Program-made: the position numbers and the translations under genes
In this document: piece by piece, positions 15,383 through 23,309 of the stretch
Numbering within the stretch: position 1 is the first letter of the stretch
How the letters are laid out: every line of letters begins with the position of its first letter
Notes under the pieces: model-generated
Told to the model about the DNA's origin: nothing
The model's database searches: none
Seen by the model: the letters and a program-made list of their open reading frames with translations, nothing else
Origin: JANMAT01 sp031359995
GTDB lineage: Bacteria > Actinomycetota > Acidimicrobiia > Acidimicrobiales > Ilumatobacteraceae
Length of the DNA stretch: 28,139 bases
Reading direction: 5' to 3'
Assembly (NCBI GenBank): GCA_031359995.1
Contig: JANMAT010000076.1
Location: forward strand, 1 to 28,139

Positions 15383-16132
15383 ATGACCGGAACCCTCGTC
15401 ATCCTCCGCCACGGCGAGAGCACGTGGAACCAGGAGAACCTGTTCACCGGCTGGCACGACGTGCCCCTCTCACCGAAGGGCGAGATCGAGGCGCGCCAGG
15501 CCGGCGAGGTGCTGAAGGCGGAAGGGCTGTGGTTCGACGCCGGCCACACGTCGTTGCTCACCCGGGCGGTCGAGACCGCCCACCGGGCGCTGAGCGCGCT
15601 CGGTCAGCCGTGGCTGCCCGCCGAGCGGAGCTGGCGGCTCAACGAGCGTCACTACGGGGCGCTGCAGGGTCTCGACAAGAAGGCCACGGCCGACAGGTAC
15701 GGGCCCGAGCAGACCCACCTGTGGCGGCGCAGCTACGACGTACCGCCGCCCCCGAGCCCGCTCGACTCGCCCGAGCATCCGAGCCACGACCGCCGGTACC
15801 GCCGGCTGGCGCCCGACGTGCTCCCGGCCACCGAGTGCCTCCAGGACGTCGTGGCCCGGGTGATGCCCTACTGGCACGACCACGTCGTGCCCCAGCTGCG
15901 GGCCGATCTCAACGTGCTCGTGGTCGCCCACGGCAACTCGCTGCGGGCGCTGGCCAAGCATCTGGAAGCGATCAGCGACGAGGACATCGCCGAGCTGAAC
16001 ATCCCGACAGGTGTACCTCGATTTTACCGTTTCGATCCCTCCCTCCAGGTGACCGACGTCGGCTACCTGGGTGACGCTGACGCCATCGCTGCCGCTTCAG
16101 CCGCCGTTGCATCACAGAGCGTGGCGAAATAG
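15383..16132 (+). CDS. gpmA: 2,3-bisphosphoglycerate-dependent phosphoglycerate mutase
   Basis: This 249-residue enzyme interconverts 3- and 2-phosphoglycerate in glycolysis and gluconeogenesis. The phosphohistidine motif is LVILRHGESTWNQENLFTGW (His10), followed by TSLLTRAVETAHRAL, WRLNERHYGALQGLDK, and the second catalytic His183 in VVAHGNSLRALAKHLE. These are hallmarks of the cofactor-dependent type (the LNERHYG motif in particular), and the length is typical. The last ~20 residues are Ala/Ser-rich. It starts at ATG 15383, 59 bp from the divergent M14 peptidase gene. The codon usage is like that of neighbours. Confidence 0.95.
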   Translation: MTGTLVILRHGESTWNQENLFTGWHDVPLSPKGEIEARQAGEVLKAEGLWFDAGHTSLLTRAVETAHRALSALGQPWLPAERSWRLNERHYGALQGLDKKATADRYGPEQTHLWRRSYDVPPPPSPLDSPEHPSHDRRYRRLAPDVLPATECLQDVVARVMPYWHDHVVPQLRADLNVLVVAHGNSLRALAKHLEAISDEDIAELNIPTGVPRFYRFDPSLQVTDVGYLGDADAIAAASAAVASQSVAK

Positions 16133-16254
16133 CGGCAATCCACCGCGTATCGCGCGATTCGTGCGCTATCGCCGGTCGCTCGGCGGATCTTTGCCACGGA
16201 GAATGATTCGATCGACCCTTGCCGCAATCCTTTAGATGGTCTTTACTATTCCAC

Positions 16255-16272
16255 GAGGCCCCCGAAAGGGGA
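16255..16272 (+). promoter_or_regulatory. GAAA-loop hairpin in the leader of the glycosylphosphotransferase gene
   Basis: CCCC-GAAA-GGGG with flanking GG/CC forms a small stable stem with a GNRA-type tetraloop, 45 bp before the preferred start codon. It could be a leader element or one arm of a larger RNA structure. The 184-bp gap (16133-16316) is clearly more AT-rich than the genes and presumably contains the promoter. Confidence 0.35.
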
Positions 16273-16316
16273 CCGACCATTCGGAAGCATCCGGAACGAC
16301 CACGGCAAGGATCAAG

Positions 16317-17837
16317 ATGAGCTTGGCGGAGAACCTGGCGGCGGTTCGAGCGGTCGATCGGGGCAAGGCGGGCGCTCGCCCCGTCCCGGTCATCGAATCG
16401 AAGAACCACCTGAAGTCGTTGTTGGTCGCCGGGGACAGCATTGCACTGCTGTTCGCCTGGTCGATCGCCGTGTCGGGCTGGAACCACGCGGCGCGGACGT
16501 GGTGGGTCTCGATGGTGATCGTGCCGGCCATGACCCTCATCGGCCTCTGGGTGCAGCACGCCCACAGCCTGTACCTGGCCCGGGTGTGCAACATCCGTCT
16601 CGTCGAGATGTCGAAGGTGATGCGCTCGGCGGCCCTGATCGCCGTGTGCGGCCTGGCCGCCTCCCGGATCTTCAAGGTCACCCTCCCCGGCCCCGAGGCT
16701 GTGGTCGGCGCCCTGCTCACTCTGCTCTTCCTGATCATCACCCGCTCGGCCTACCGGGCCTGGCTGGCGGCGGCCCGGCGCAGCGGCCGGTTCACCCGTG
16801 ACGTGATCCTGGTCGGCACCAACACCGAGGCGGTCCGCCTGCACTCGCTGCTCGCCGATCATCCCGACACCGGGCTGCGCATCGTCGGTGTGGTGGGCGA
16901 CCGCATCGCCGCCGTGTCGAACGGCGTGGGCGGCCTGTGGTGCGGCCCCGAGGAGACGGCGGGCGAGGTCATGGTGGGCAAGGGCGCCAACGGCGTCATC
17001 ATCGCCGCCGGGGCGCTGGGCACCGACGAGCTGAACGAGATGATCCGCGAGCTGCAGACCCGTCAGGCCCACGTGCACATCTCCTCGGGTGTGCAGGGCA
17101 TCGACTACCGGCGCCTGCTCCCGGCACCCCTGGCCCACGAGCCGCTCATGTACCTGGAGCCCACTGAGCTGTCGCGCTGGCAGTTGGGTGTGAAGCGGGC
17201 GCTCGACACCGCGGCGTCGGGCCTGCTGCTCGTCATCGCCTCGCCCGTCATGATCTTCGCCGCCCTCGGCGTGAAGCTCACCGACCGGGGCCCGGTGTTC
17301 TTCAAGCAGACCCGGGTGGGCAAGGACGGCCGGCTGTTCAAGGTCTACAAGTTCCGCTCCATGGTGGTCGACGCCGAGGCCCGCCTGAAGGCGCTCGAGG
17401 CCACCAACGAGCGCAGCGGCCCGCTGTTCAAGATGGAGCGCGACCCCCGGGTGACCCGCCTCGGGCACTTCCTGCGGTCGTCCTCCATCGACGAGCTCCC
17501 CCAGCTGATCAACGTGCTCCGCGGCGAGATGAGCCTGGTGGGTCCCCGCCCGGCCCTCCCGTCGGAAGTGGCCCGCTTCGACGATGCGCTGCTGAACCGC
17601 TCGAAGGTGAAGCCCGGCATCACCGGCCTCTGGCAGGTCGAGGCCCGCGACAACCCGGCGTTCTCGGCCTACCGTCGCCTCGACCTGTTCTACGTCGAGA
17701 ACTGGTCGGTCACGCTCGACCTCATCATCCTGTTCGCCACGGCCGAGCAGGTGGTCGCCCGCCTCGTGCGCATCCTGCGCCGGAACAAGCCCACCGAGGC
17801 CGAGACCTCCACGACCGAAGCGGCCGCGGCGGCCTGA
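16317..17837 (+). CDS. Exopolysaccharide polyprenyl glycosylphosphotransferase
   Basis: This 506-residue membrane enzyme transfers a sugar-1-phosphate to undecaprenyl phosphate, the first step of exopolysaccharide or capsule repeat synthesis (WcaJ/CpsE/PssY type). The N-terminal half has several membrane segments (for example SLLVAGDSIALLFAWSIAV and VVGALLTLLFLII) and a Rossmann-like cytosolic part (DVILVGTNTEAVRL). The C-terminal catalytic domain contains KRALDTAASGLLLVIASPVM, FFKQTRVGKDGRLFKVYKFR, SMVVDAEARL, DELPQLINVLRGEMSLVGPR and KPGITGLWQVEAR, all diagnostic. ATG 16317 is preferred because AAGG lies six bases before it; an in-frame ATG at 16236 has no ribosome site and would add 27 basic residues. 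No other polysaccharide genes are nearby, and a strong terminator follows. Confidence 0.93.
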   Translation: MSLAENLAAVRAVDRGKAGARPVPVIESKNHLKSLLVAGDSIALLFAWSIAVSGWNHAARTWWVSMVIVPAMTLIGLWVQHAHSLYLARVCNIRLVEMSKVMRSAALIAVCGLAASRIFKVTLPGPEAVVGALLTLLFLIITRSAYRAWLAAARRSGRFTRDVILVGTNTEAVRLHSLLADHPDTGLRIVGVVGDRIAAVSNGVGGLWCGPEETAGEVMVGKGANGVIIAAGALGTDELNEMIRELQTRQAHVHISSGVQGIDYRRLLPAPLAHEPLMYLEPTELSRWQLGVKRALDTAASGLLLVIASPVMIFAALGVKLTDRGPVFFKQTRVGKDGRLFKVYKFRSMVVDAEARLKALEATNERSGPLFKMERDPRVTRLGHFLRSSSIDELPQLINVLRGEMSLVGPRPALPSEVARFDDALLNRSKVKPGITGLWQVEARDNPAFSAYRRLDLFYVENWSVTLDLIILFATAEQVVARLVRILRRNKPTEAETSTTEAAAAA

Positions 17838-17866
17838 CACCCTCTCTTCGCAACGGCGCGAAGGTC

Positions 17867-17904
17867 GGAGGCCCGGCTCCTCGGAGCCGGGCCTCCGTGG
17901 TTTT
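17867..17904 (+). terminator. Strong intrinsic terminator
   Basis: GGAGGCCCGGCTC and GAGCCGGGCCTCC form a perfect 13-bp stem with a CTCG loop, followed by GTGGTTTT. It ends transcription of the glycosylphosphotransferase gene and could also serve the convergent ATPase gene. Confidence 0.9.
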
Positions 17905-17943
17905 CGGCGGCGATGCTGCGGCGCCGGTGAAGTCCACGCCGCA

Positions 17944-19380
17944 TCAGCCCGGCCAGGCCGCGAGCAGGTCGGCCGCATCGAAGGTCACGTCCGCACCGGC
18001 GCCGGTGGCCACGCCGGCGGGGCACACACCGACCAGCCGGGCCGCGCCGGCGGCGGGGATCGTCGAGCGGGCTGCGGCGAGGTCGCCGACCTCAGCCGCG
18101 GTGAGGCGTGTGCGCGCCCGCCACTTGATGGTCCCGATGGCGGCCACCTGGCCGCTGTTGGCGGCGACGAGGTCGACTTCGACGCTCTGGTCACGGTTCC
18201 ACCACGCCCCGACCCGGTCGACGGTGGCCAGCGCCGGCGTCGACGGCGCCAGTCGAAGGACGGCCTCCCGGACGATCGGCTCGATGGCCACGCCCCGCCA
18301 CGCAGGCCAGCCCGCTTCGAAGGCCCGCACCGCCACATCGCCCCGGCCTCGGGCGATGTTCGCCAGCTGCGGTGCGATGAATCGGAACCACCAGCGGAGG
18401 TACGGGTCGGTGATGCGGTACCGGCGCAAGCGCCCCGAGGCCCCCTGACCCACGGGAGTGTCGATGGCGATCACACCCTTCTGGTCGGCGAGCACCTTGA
18501 GCGCACGGGTGAGCGCCACGCTCGACGCGCCCAGACCATCGCCGAGGAGTCCGACCACGCTCGAGAACGTGGCGTGGCCGACCTCGTGCCCGCCGATCGC
18601 CGAGAGGACCTGCCGGGCCTGCGCCTCGGCGGGGAACTCGGCGTCGAGCGAGCGCTGGGCGACGACGACGAGATCCTCGTTCTCGTCGCTGCACCCGCGC
18701 TCGACGTAGGCGCGCACGCTTCCGGCCCGGGCGAGCTCGTCGACGAGCTTCGGGTAACCGCCGGTGACCAGGTGGGCGTCGAAGGCCTGCCACGCCGAGG
18801 TGTCCCCACCGAGGGCGGCGGACGTCTCCGCGGGGTTGAACGGCTGCACCACCTCCTCCCGGGCACGTCCGTAGAGGGGGCGGTCGTGGTGCGTCAGCCG
18901 CTCCATGGTGGTGACGTCGGACCCGACCAGCACGACCAGGATCGGCAGATGCTGCAGGTGGCGGTCCCAGGCGTTCTGCAGCTCGCCTTCCAGCGTGGGG
19001 GTCGACTCGCACGCCCAGGGAAACTCGTCGAGCACGACGACGAGCGGACCGGCGGCCGCCGCGAGACGGAGACGGGTGAACACCTCGGTCCAGCTGCCGG
19101 CGGCGACCGCGAACAGCGAGTCCGCGTCAGGGATGGCCGGTATCGCCCCGCGCGCCTCCCGCGCGAACGTGTCCAGCTGCTGGGCGGCGCCGGCGCTCTT
19201 CACGGCGGTGAAGTAGACGTGGCCGGTCCCTGACCGGGTGACGAATTCGGTCAGCAGGCGCGATTTGCCGACCTGGCGACGGCCCCGCACGGCGAGCATC
19301 ACCCCGGTGCCGTCGTGGGCGACCCTGGCCAGGAGCGCGTCGAAGCGGGCCAGCGGGGCCGACCGACCGACGAACCGCAT
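17944..19380 (-). CDS. AAA+ ATPase with C-terminal DUF234-type domain
   Basis: This 478-residue protein has an archaeal-type AAA+ ATPase module at the N-terminus: Walker A GRRQVGKS (33-40), Walker B VVVLDEFPW (Asp118, Glu119) and the sensor-like VLVGSDVTTME. A winged-helix-like middle follows (HATFSSVVGLLGDGLGASSV), and a DUF234 domain ends the protein. DUF234 normally carries a PD-(D/E)XK nuclease-like core. Here the first Asp is kept (VEVDLV, Asp403), but the following motif reads GTIKW (Thr417, Lys419) where an acidic residue two before Lys is expected, so nuclease activity is doubtful. The family is scattered and often suspected to be mobile or defence-related, without firm function. ATG 19380 has AGGAGG eight bases upstream. 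It stands alone, with an AT-rich, repeat-containing promoter region. Confidence 0.85.
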   Translation of the reverse strand: MRFVGRSAPLARFDALLARVAHDGTGVMLAVRGRRQVGKSRLLTEFVTRSGTGHVYFTAVKSAGAAQQLDTFAREARGAIPAIPDADSLFAVAAGSWTEVFTRLRLAAAAGPLVVVLDEFPWACESTPTLEGELQNAWDRHLQHLPILVVLVGSDVTTMERLTHHDRPLYGRAREEVVQPFNPAETSAALGGDTSAWQAFDAHLVTGGYPKLVDELARAGSVRAYVERGCSDENEDLVVVAQRSLDAEFPAEAQARQVLSAIGGHEVGHATFSSVVGLLGDGLGASSVALTRALKVLADQKGVIAIDTPVGQGASGRLRRYRITDPYLRWWFRFIAPQLANIARGRGDVAVRAFEAGWPAWRGVAIEPIVREAVLRLAPSTPALATVDRVGAWWNRDQSVEVDLVAANSGQVAAIGTIKWRARTRLTAAEVGDLAAARSTIPAAGAARLVGVCPAGVATGAGADVTFDAADLLAAWPG

Positions 19381-19398
19381 GCGGGAGCCTCCTCACGT

Positions 19399-19435
19399 AC
19401 AGGCGAGTATGTTACATGCCCGTATGATATGCCGC
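19399..19435 (-). promoter_or_regulatory. AT-rich promoter/operator region of the DUF234 ATPase gene
   Basis: This stretch is much more AT-rich than its surroundings and contains the palindrome ATGTTACAT and two GTATG-led imperfect repeats 16 bp apart. On the minus strand CATACT could serve as the -10. It probably contains the promoter and possibly an operator; no regulator can be named. Confidence 0.35.
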
Positions 19436-19477
19436 TGTTTGTTCACTACCGCCGGGCAGGACAGCCACCGGCTCGGA

Positions 19478-20362
19478 TCAGACGCGGATGGCGTGGGTCG
19501 TGTGGCTGATGATGGCGTCCACGATCACCGGCCACAGCGGCTCGGGCACGTCGTGGCCCATGTCGTTGAGCATCAGGAGCGCGGCGCCGGGCACGAGCTC
19601 GGCGGTGCGCTCGCCGCCGATGGGCAGGATCAGCGTGTCGGCCCGGCCGTGGATCACCAGGGTCGGCACCGTCAGTTCGCGCAGGCCGCCGTCGCGCGGC
19701 GCTGAGGCGCGGATGGCCGCCATCTGGCGCATGGCGCCCTCGGGGTAGAAGGCGCGGTCGTAGGCGGCGGCGGCGTTCAGGCGCTGGCGGGCCTCGTCGT
19801 GGTAGCGCGGGCTGGCGAACACCTTCACGTTCTTGGCGCTGGCCTCGATGAAACCCTCGCGGTCGGTGGGCGGCGGCGCCATGAGCGCGGCCATGGCCTC
19901 GGGGGCGGACTTGAGGTAGTCGGGCTCGCCGGTGGTCGACATGATCGACGTCATGGTGAGCACGCGCTCGGGGTGCTCGATGGCCATGGTCTGCACGATC
20001 ATGCCGCCCATGGACGCACCGGCGATGTGGGCCTGGCCGATGCCCAGGTGGTCGAGCAGGCCGAAGGCGTCGTCGCTGAACGTCGACAGCGTGTAGGGCA
20101 CGGGCGGCATCGGCGCGTCGGGGGGCAGCGCCATGATGGCCATGATGTCGACCATCTGACCGTCCAAGTGGGTCGACAGGCCGCAGTCGCGGTTGTCGAA
20201 GCGGATCACGTAACGGCCGCCGCCGGCCAGCTGCTGGCAGAAGCGCTCGTCCCACAGGGTCATCTGGGCGGTGAAGCCCATCACGAGCAGCAGGGCCGGA
20301 TCGCCGGGGTCGCCGAAGGTGTCGTAACAGAGCTGGATGCCGTTGGAGGGTGCGAGTGCCAT
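19478..20362 (-). CDS. Alpha/beta-fold hydrolase
   Basis: This 294-residue enzyme has the alpha/beta hydrolase catalytic triad: Ser117 in the nucleophile elbow GASMGG, Asp242 in IHGRADTLI and His270 in NDMGHD. The oxyanion region is LLVMGFTAQMTLWDE near residue 25-40, and RFDNRDCGLSTH is a typical following strand-loop. Such proteins hydrolyse esters, lactones or C-C bonds; closest in style are the AB-hydrolases annotated as TAP/aclacinomycin methylesterase-like, but the substrate is not readable. No signal peptide is present. ATG 20362 starts it; a terminator hairpin separates it from the ammonium transporter upstream, so it is probably expressed on its own. Confidence 0.9.
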   Translation of the reverse strand: MALAPSNGIQLCYDTFGDPGDPALLLVMGFTAQMTLWDERFCQQLAGGGRYVIRFDNRDCGLSTHLDGQMVDIMAIMALPPDAPMPPVPYTLSTFSDDAFGLLDHLGIGQAHIAGASMGGMIVQTMAIEHPERVLTMTSIMSTTGEPDYLKSAPEAMAALMAPPPTDREGFIEASAKNVKVFASPRYHDEARQRLNAAAAYDRAFYPEGAMRQMAAIRASAPRDGGLRELTVPTLVIHGRADTLILPIGGERTAELVPGAALLMLNDMGHDVPEPLWPVIVDAIISHTTHAIRV

Positions 20363-20408
20363 GCCCGCATGCTGCCACGCCCCCGCCGGTGCCGAGGTGC
20401 GAACGCGC

Positions 20409-20440
20409 CACGGCCCGGGGCTCGAGAGCCCCGGGCCGTG
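20409..20440 (-). terminator. Terminator hairpin after the ammonium transporter gene
   Basis: CACGGCCCGGGGCT and AGCCCCGGGCCGTG form a perfect 14-bp stem with a CGAG loop, 20 bp beyond the leftward stop at 20460. No U-tract on the minus strand. Confidence 0.75.
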
Positions 20441-20459
20441 GCCATGTCAACCGGATCGG

Positions 20460-21977
20460 TCAGCTCTGGCTGCCGCTGAACTCCGGGTAGGCGACGACGC
20501 CCATCTCGGGCAGGTCGAGGCCGGCGACCTCGTCCTCCTCCGACGAGCGGATGCCGCCCTTGGTCAGCTTGTTCTGCAGCTTGAAGAAGCCGTAGGCGAC
20601 GCCGAAGATGACGGTGCAGATCACGACGGCACCGAGCGCCTGGGCGCCGAGCTGGCCGGCGTCGCCGTAGAAGAGCCCCTTGACACCCTTCGAGTCCGAC
20701 AGGTTCCAGCCGGCGCCGTACCGGCCGTTGGCGAAGAGACCCACGGCGAGCACGCCGAAGATGCCGTTGACACCGTGGACGGCGATGGCACCGACCGGGT
20801 CGTCGATCTTCAGTCGCTTCTCGATGAAAAAGACCGCTTCGATGACGAGCACACCGGCGACGATGCCGATGACGGCGGCCGCCCAGGGGGCGACGAAGGC
20901 ACACGGGGCGGTGATGGCCACCAGACCGGCGAGCATGCCGTTGGCCATCATGCCGGGGTCGGGCTTGCCCGTGCGCTTGGTGATCCACAGGATGGCGACG
21001 ACGGCACCGAAGGCACCGGCGATGGCCGTGTTGGCGGCGACCGTGGCGAACTGGGTGTCGCTCGATGCGAACGTGGAGGCGGCATTGAAGCCGAACCAGC
21101 CGAACAGCAGGATGAACGTGCCGAGCATGGCCATCGGGATGTGGTGGCCGGGCAAGGCACGGGGGTTGCCGTTCTTGTCGAACTTGCCGAGGCGGGGGCC
21201 GAGGACAAGCGCACCGGCGAGGGCGGCGGCGCCACCGACGGCGTGCACGACTCCCGAACCGGCGAAGTCGACGTAGCCGGCGCCGAGGCTCATGGACTTC
21301 CAGGTCTGGGAGAGCCAGCCGCCGCCCCACGTCCACGCCGCGAACAGCGGGTAGTAGATGGCGCCGCAGAAGATGCCCCACATCATGAAGCTCTTCCACT
21401 TCCAACGCTCGGCCATGGAGCCGGTCGGGATGGTGGCGGTGGTGTCCATGAACGCCGCCATGTACAGGAACAGGGCGAGCAGCGCCGGCGTGGCGTGATC
21501 ACCGATGTGGGTCCAGCCCTGCCACAGGAAGGCCCAGCTGCCGCTGCCGATGAGCGGCTTGGCGTGCATCGGCGTGTCGAGGCCGAAGGCCGAGAAGCTG
21601 AAGCCACCGAAGGCCAGCGGGAACCCGACGAAGAAGAATCCCACGAAGCCGAGGCCGAAGATGGCGAAGTTCGTCGACACCACATGGGCTGAGTGCTTGG
21701 CCCGGCAGAAGCCGGTCTCCACGAGGGCGAAGCCCGCCTGCATGAAGATCACGAGGGCGGCGCCGATGACGACCCACAGGAGGTTGTTCGAGGTCACCGC
21801 CGCCTTGACGGCGACGTCGACCGATTCGACGGTGGGCGGGTCGTCGGCGGCGAAGGCGGCGCCGGCGGACAGCAGCACGCCGGCGCTGGCGACGAGGCCG
21901 CCGAGGGCGAGGCGTGACAGCCGACGTCGCGCGACGTGGCGCTCACGTACGTCGGATGGGGCTGATGCGGACAGCAT
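20460..21977 (-). CDS. amt: Ammonium transporter (Amt family) with signal peptide
   Basis: This 505-residue membrane protein moves ammonium into the cell. The twin pore histidines are seen in VVHAVGGAAAL and AIAVHGVNGIFGVLAVGLFA, and other family motifs include LVETGFCRAKHS, GGGWLSQ and ILLFGWFGFNAAST. About eleven membrane helices are expected. The N-terminus carries a signal sequence (RRRLSRLALGGLVASAGVLL, cleavage likely after AAFA), followed by a short extracytoplasmic stretch, as in many Amt proteins. ATG 21977 has AAGGAG upstream at six bases; longer starts run into the intergenic region. The cytoplasmic tail (RSSEEDEVAGLDLPEMG) resembles that of Amt proteins gated by PII. The PII gene lies 257 bp upstream on the same strand. 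Confidence 0.95.
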   Translation of the reverse strand: MLSASAPSDVRERHVARRRLSRLALGGLVASAGVLLSAGAAFAADDPPTVESVDVAVKAAVTSNNLLWVVIGAALVIFMQAGFALVETGFCRAKHSAHVVSTNFAIFGLGFVGFFFVGFPLAFGGFSFSAFGLDTPMHAKPLIGSGSWAFLWQGWTHIGDHATPALLALFLYMAAFMDTTATIPTGSMAERWKWKSFMMWGIFCGAIYYPLFAAWTWGGGWLSQTWKSMSLGAGYVDFAGSGVVHAVGGAAALAGALVLGPRLGKFDKNGNPRALPGHHIPMAMLGTFILLFGWFGFNAASTFASSDTQFATVAANTAIAGAFGAVVAILWITKRTGKPDPGMMANGMLAGLVAITAPCAFVAPWAAAVIGIVAGVLVIEAVFFIEKRLKIDDPVGAIAVHGVNGIFGVLAVGLFANGRYGAGWNLSDSKGVKGLFYGDAGQLGAQALGAVVICTVIFGVAYGFFKLQNKLTKGGIRSSEEDEVAGLDLPEMGVVAYPEFSGSQS

Positions 21978-22043
21978 GCGTCTCCTTGGCTCTGGGTGGG
22001 AACCGCTGGTGCGCCATTGGACCTGCGCGGTGGTTACGGGGGA

Positions 22044-22057
22044 ACGGTGCGCACCGT
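22044..22057. promoter_or_regulatory. 14-bp perfect palindrome upstream of amt
   Basis: ACGGTGCGCACCGT is a perfect inverted repeat centred 73 bp before the amt start codon. A dimeric regulator could bind here, but it does not fit a consensus that I can name with confidence. Confidence 0.4.
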
Positions 22058-22151
22058 ACGGAGGCGTCATTTCTCAACCGTGTTGCGTGTGTGACGCGTC
22101 AGGAACAGCTCTCTGTCGTGCATCTGTCAGAAACCTCACATCGGGGGAACG

Positions 22152-22191
22152 CGAACGTGCCCCAGCGCGCGTGGCGTCCGGGGCACGTTCG
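22152..22191 (-). terminator. Hairpin between PII and amt genes
   Basis: CGAACGTGCCCC and GGGGCACGTTCG form a perfect 12-bp stem with a 16-base loop, 43 bp past the leftward PII stop. It probably terminates or attenuates transcription from the PII gene, so that amt may depend partly on its own promoter. Confidence 0.6.
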
Positions 22192-22234
22192 ATCGAGCGT
22201 TGGGGTGGTGTCCGCGTCGGCCCGACGCGGTGGG

Positions 22235-22576
22235 TCAGACGGCGTCGCCGCCTTGTTCACCGGTGCGGATGCGCAGGAGGCGACCGACCTCGAGCACCCA
22301 GATCTTGCCGTCGCCGATCTTGCCGGTCTTGGCGGCGGCGGCGACGAGGTCGACGACCCGGTCGGCGTCGCTGCTGTCGCACACGACCTCGACCTTCACC
22401 TTGGGGAGGAAGTCGACGGTGTACTCGGCGCCGCGGTAGGTCTCGGTCTTGCCGCCTTGGCGGCCGAACCCCTTCACCTCGGTGGCGGTCAGGCCGAGGA
22501 TGCCTGCGTCGCGCAAGGCCGACTTCACGTCGTCGAGCTTGTGTGGCTTGATGATGGCGGTCACGAGGCTGAGCAC
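22235..22576 (-). CDS. glnB: Nitrogen regulatory protein PII
   Basis: This 113-residue protein is a PII signal transducer that senses 2-oxoglutarate and ATP/ADP and gates ammonium transporters. Motifs: LVTAIIKPHKLDDVKSALRD at the start, ATEVKGFGRQGGKTETYRGA, the T-loop EYTVDFLPKVKVEVV with the Tyr (position 51 by family numbering) that is uridylylated in proteobacteria and adenylylated in actinobacteria, and GKIGDGKIWVLEVGRLLRIR TGE, the last part of the nucleotide site. The GTG at 22576 is chosen because it gives the family N-terminus and AAGGAGG lies about six bases upstream. It is in line with amt (257 bp downstream) and an OmpR-like regulator gene (70 bp upstream). Confidence 0.95.
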   Translation of the reverse strand: MLSLVTAIIKPHKLDDVKSALRDAGILGLTATEVKGFGRQGGKTETYRGAEYTVDFLPKVKVEVVCDSSDADRVVDLVAAAAKTGKIGDGKIWVLEVGRLLRIRTGEQGGDAV

Positions 22577-22646
22577 CCTCGCCCTCCTTGCTTTCCTGGG
22601 TAGGTGGTTGGTTCGAGGATCATCGTTCGACGGTGAACATGATTCC

Positions 22647-23201
22647 TCAGGCTTCCTTGGCAAACGACGAGCAGCCCTCGAGGAGATATCCACGCGACCG
22701 CACCGTGCGGATGGCGAGGCCGACCTCCGTGAGACGACGACGCAGTCGTAGCACATGGACATCGAGCGCGTTCCGGCCGGGCGCGCCCTCGGGCCAGCCG
22801 GCGCGGGCGAGTGCCTCGCGACCGACCACGGCACCGAAACGATCGAGGAGGGCGCGGGTGAGGCGCGCCTCCACAGGGGGGAGCGAGACCCAGCGGCCGT
22901 GCCAGCGCAGCACGCCGTCGTCGTCGAGGCTGGGTTCTTCGTTGCTGGTGCCGTTGGGGGAAGCGGAGGCCCGGCGGCGGAGGGTCTCGATGCGGGCCCG
23001 GACGTCGTGGTCGGGTACCGGCACCCGGACCCAGTCCTCCAGGGGATCGTCCACGATGGGCGCGGGCACATCGGGAGCGACGAGGAGCAGGCGGGGCCGG
23101 CCGAGCGCGCTCAACCGGTCGCGCTCACTGCGCTCGATCGGCCATCGCACCACTACGACGTCGGGGTCCACGGATGCGACCGTAGAGAGACGACATTTCA
23201 C
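22647..23201 (-). CDS. OmpR-like winged-helix regulator with degenerate receiver
   Basis: This 184-residue protein has a C-terminal winged helix of the OmpR/PhoB type: VSLPPVEARLTRALLDRFGA, VVGREALARAGWP, NALDVHVLRLRRRLTEVGLA and IRTVRSRGYLLEG. The N-terminal ~90 residues look like a shortened receiver (PDVVVVRWPIE, RPRLLLVAPDVPAP), but the usual acidic pocket, phospho-acceptor Asp and Lys are not evident. It therefore probably works without phosphorylation, as the actinobacterial nitrogen regulator GlnR does. Its position just before PII and Amt genes supports a nitrogen role, although this is inference. GTG 23201 is preferred by content; an in-frame GTG at 23252 would add 17 residues. No histidine kinase gene is next to it. 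It is divergent from the cyclic-nucleotide protein at 23310. Confidence 0.8.
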   Translation of the reverse strand: MKCRLSTVASVDPDVVVVRWPIERSERDRLSALGRPRLLLVAPDVPAPIVDDPLEDWVRVPVPDHDVRARIETLRRRASASPNGTSNEEPSLDDDGVLRWHGRWVSLPPVEARLTRALLDRFGAVVGREALARAGWPEGAPGRNALDVHVLRLRRRLTEVGLAIRTVRSRGYLLEGCSSFAKEA

Positions 23202-23309
23202 AAGTGTTTCGGCGAGATGAAGCCAGCGCGTTCTTGTTTGGCGGACCGCCACAGCCCCGATCGGGGCATGGTCAAGGCCACCACCAGGTGATGCCTATGA
23301 TGCCCACCC

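Noticed and set aside
13527..15386. Rightward ~600-codon frame antisense to the M14 peptidase and oxidoreductase
   Set aside because: Spans two recognised genes and the gap between them; repetitive composition.
21978..22150. GlnR box before amt
   Set aside because: Some GTTAC/GAAC-like pieces occur but not with the spacing I would require; not reported as a site.
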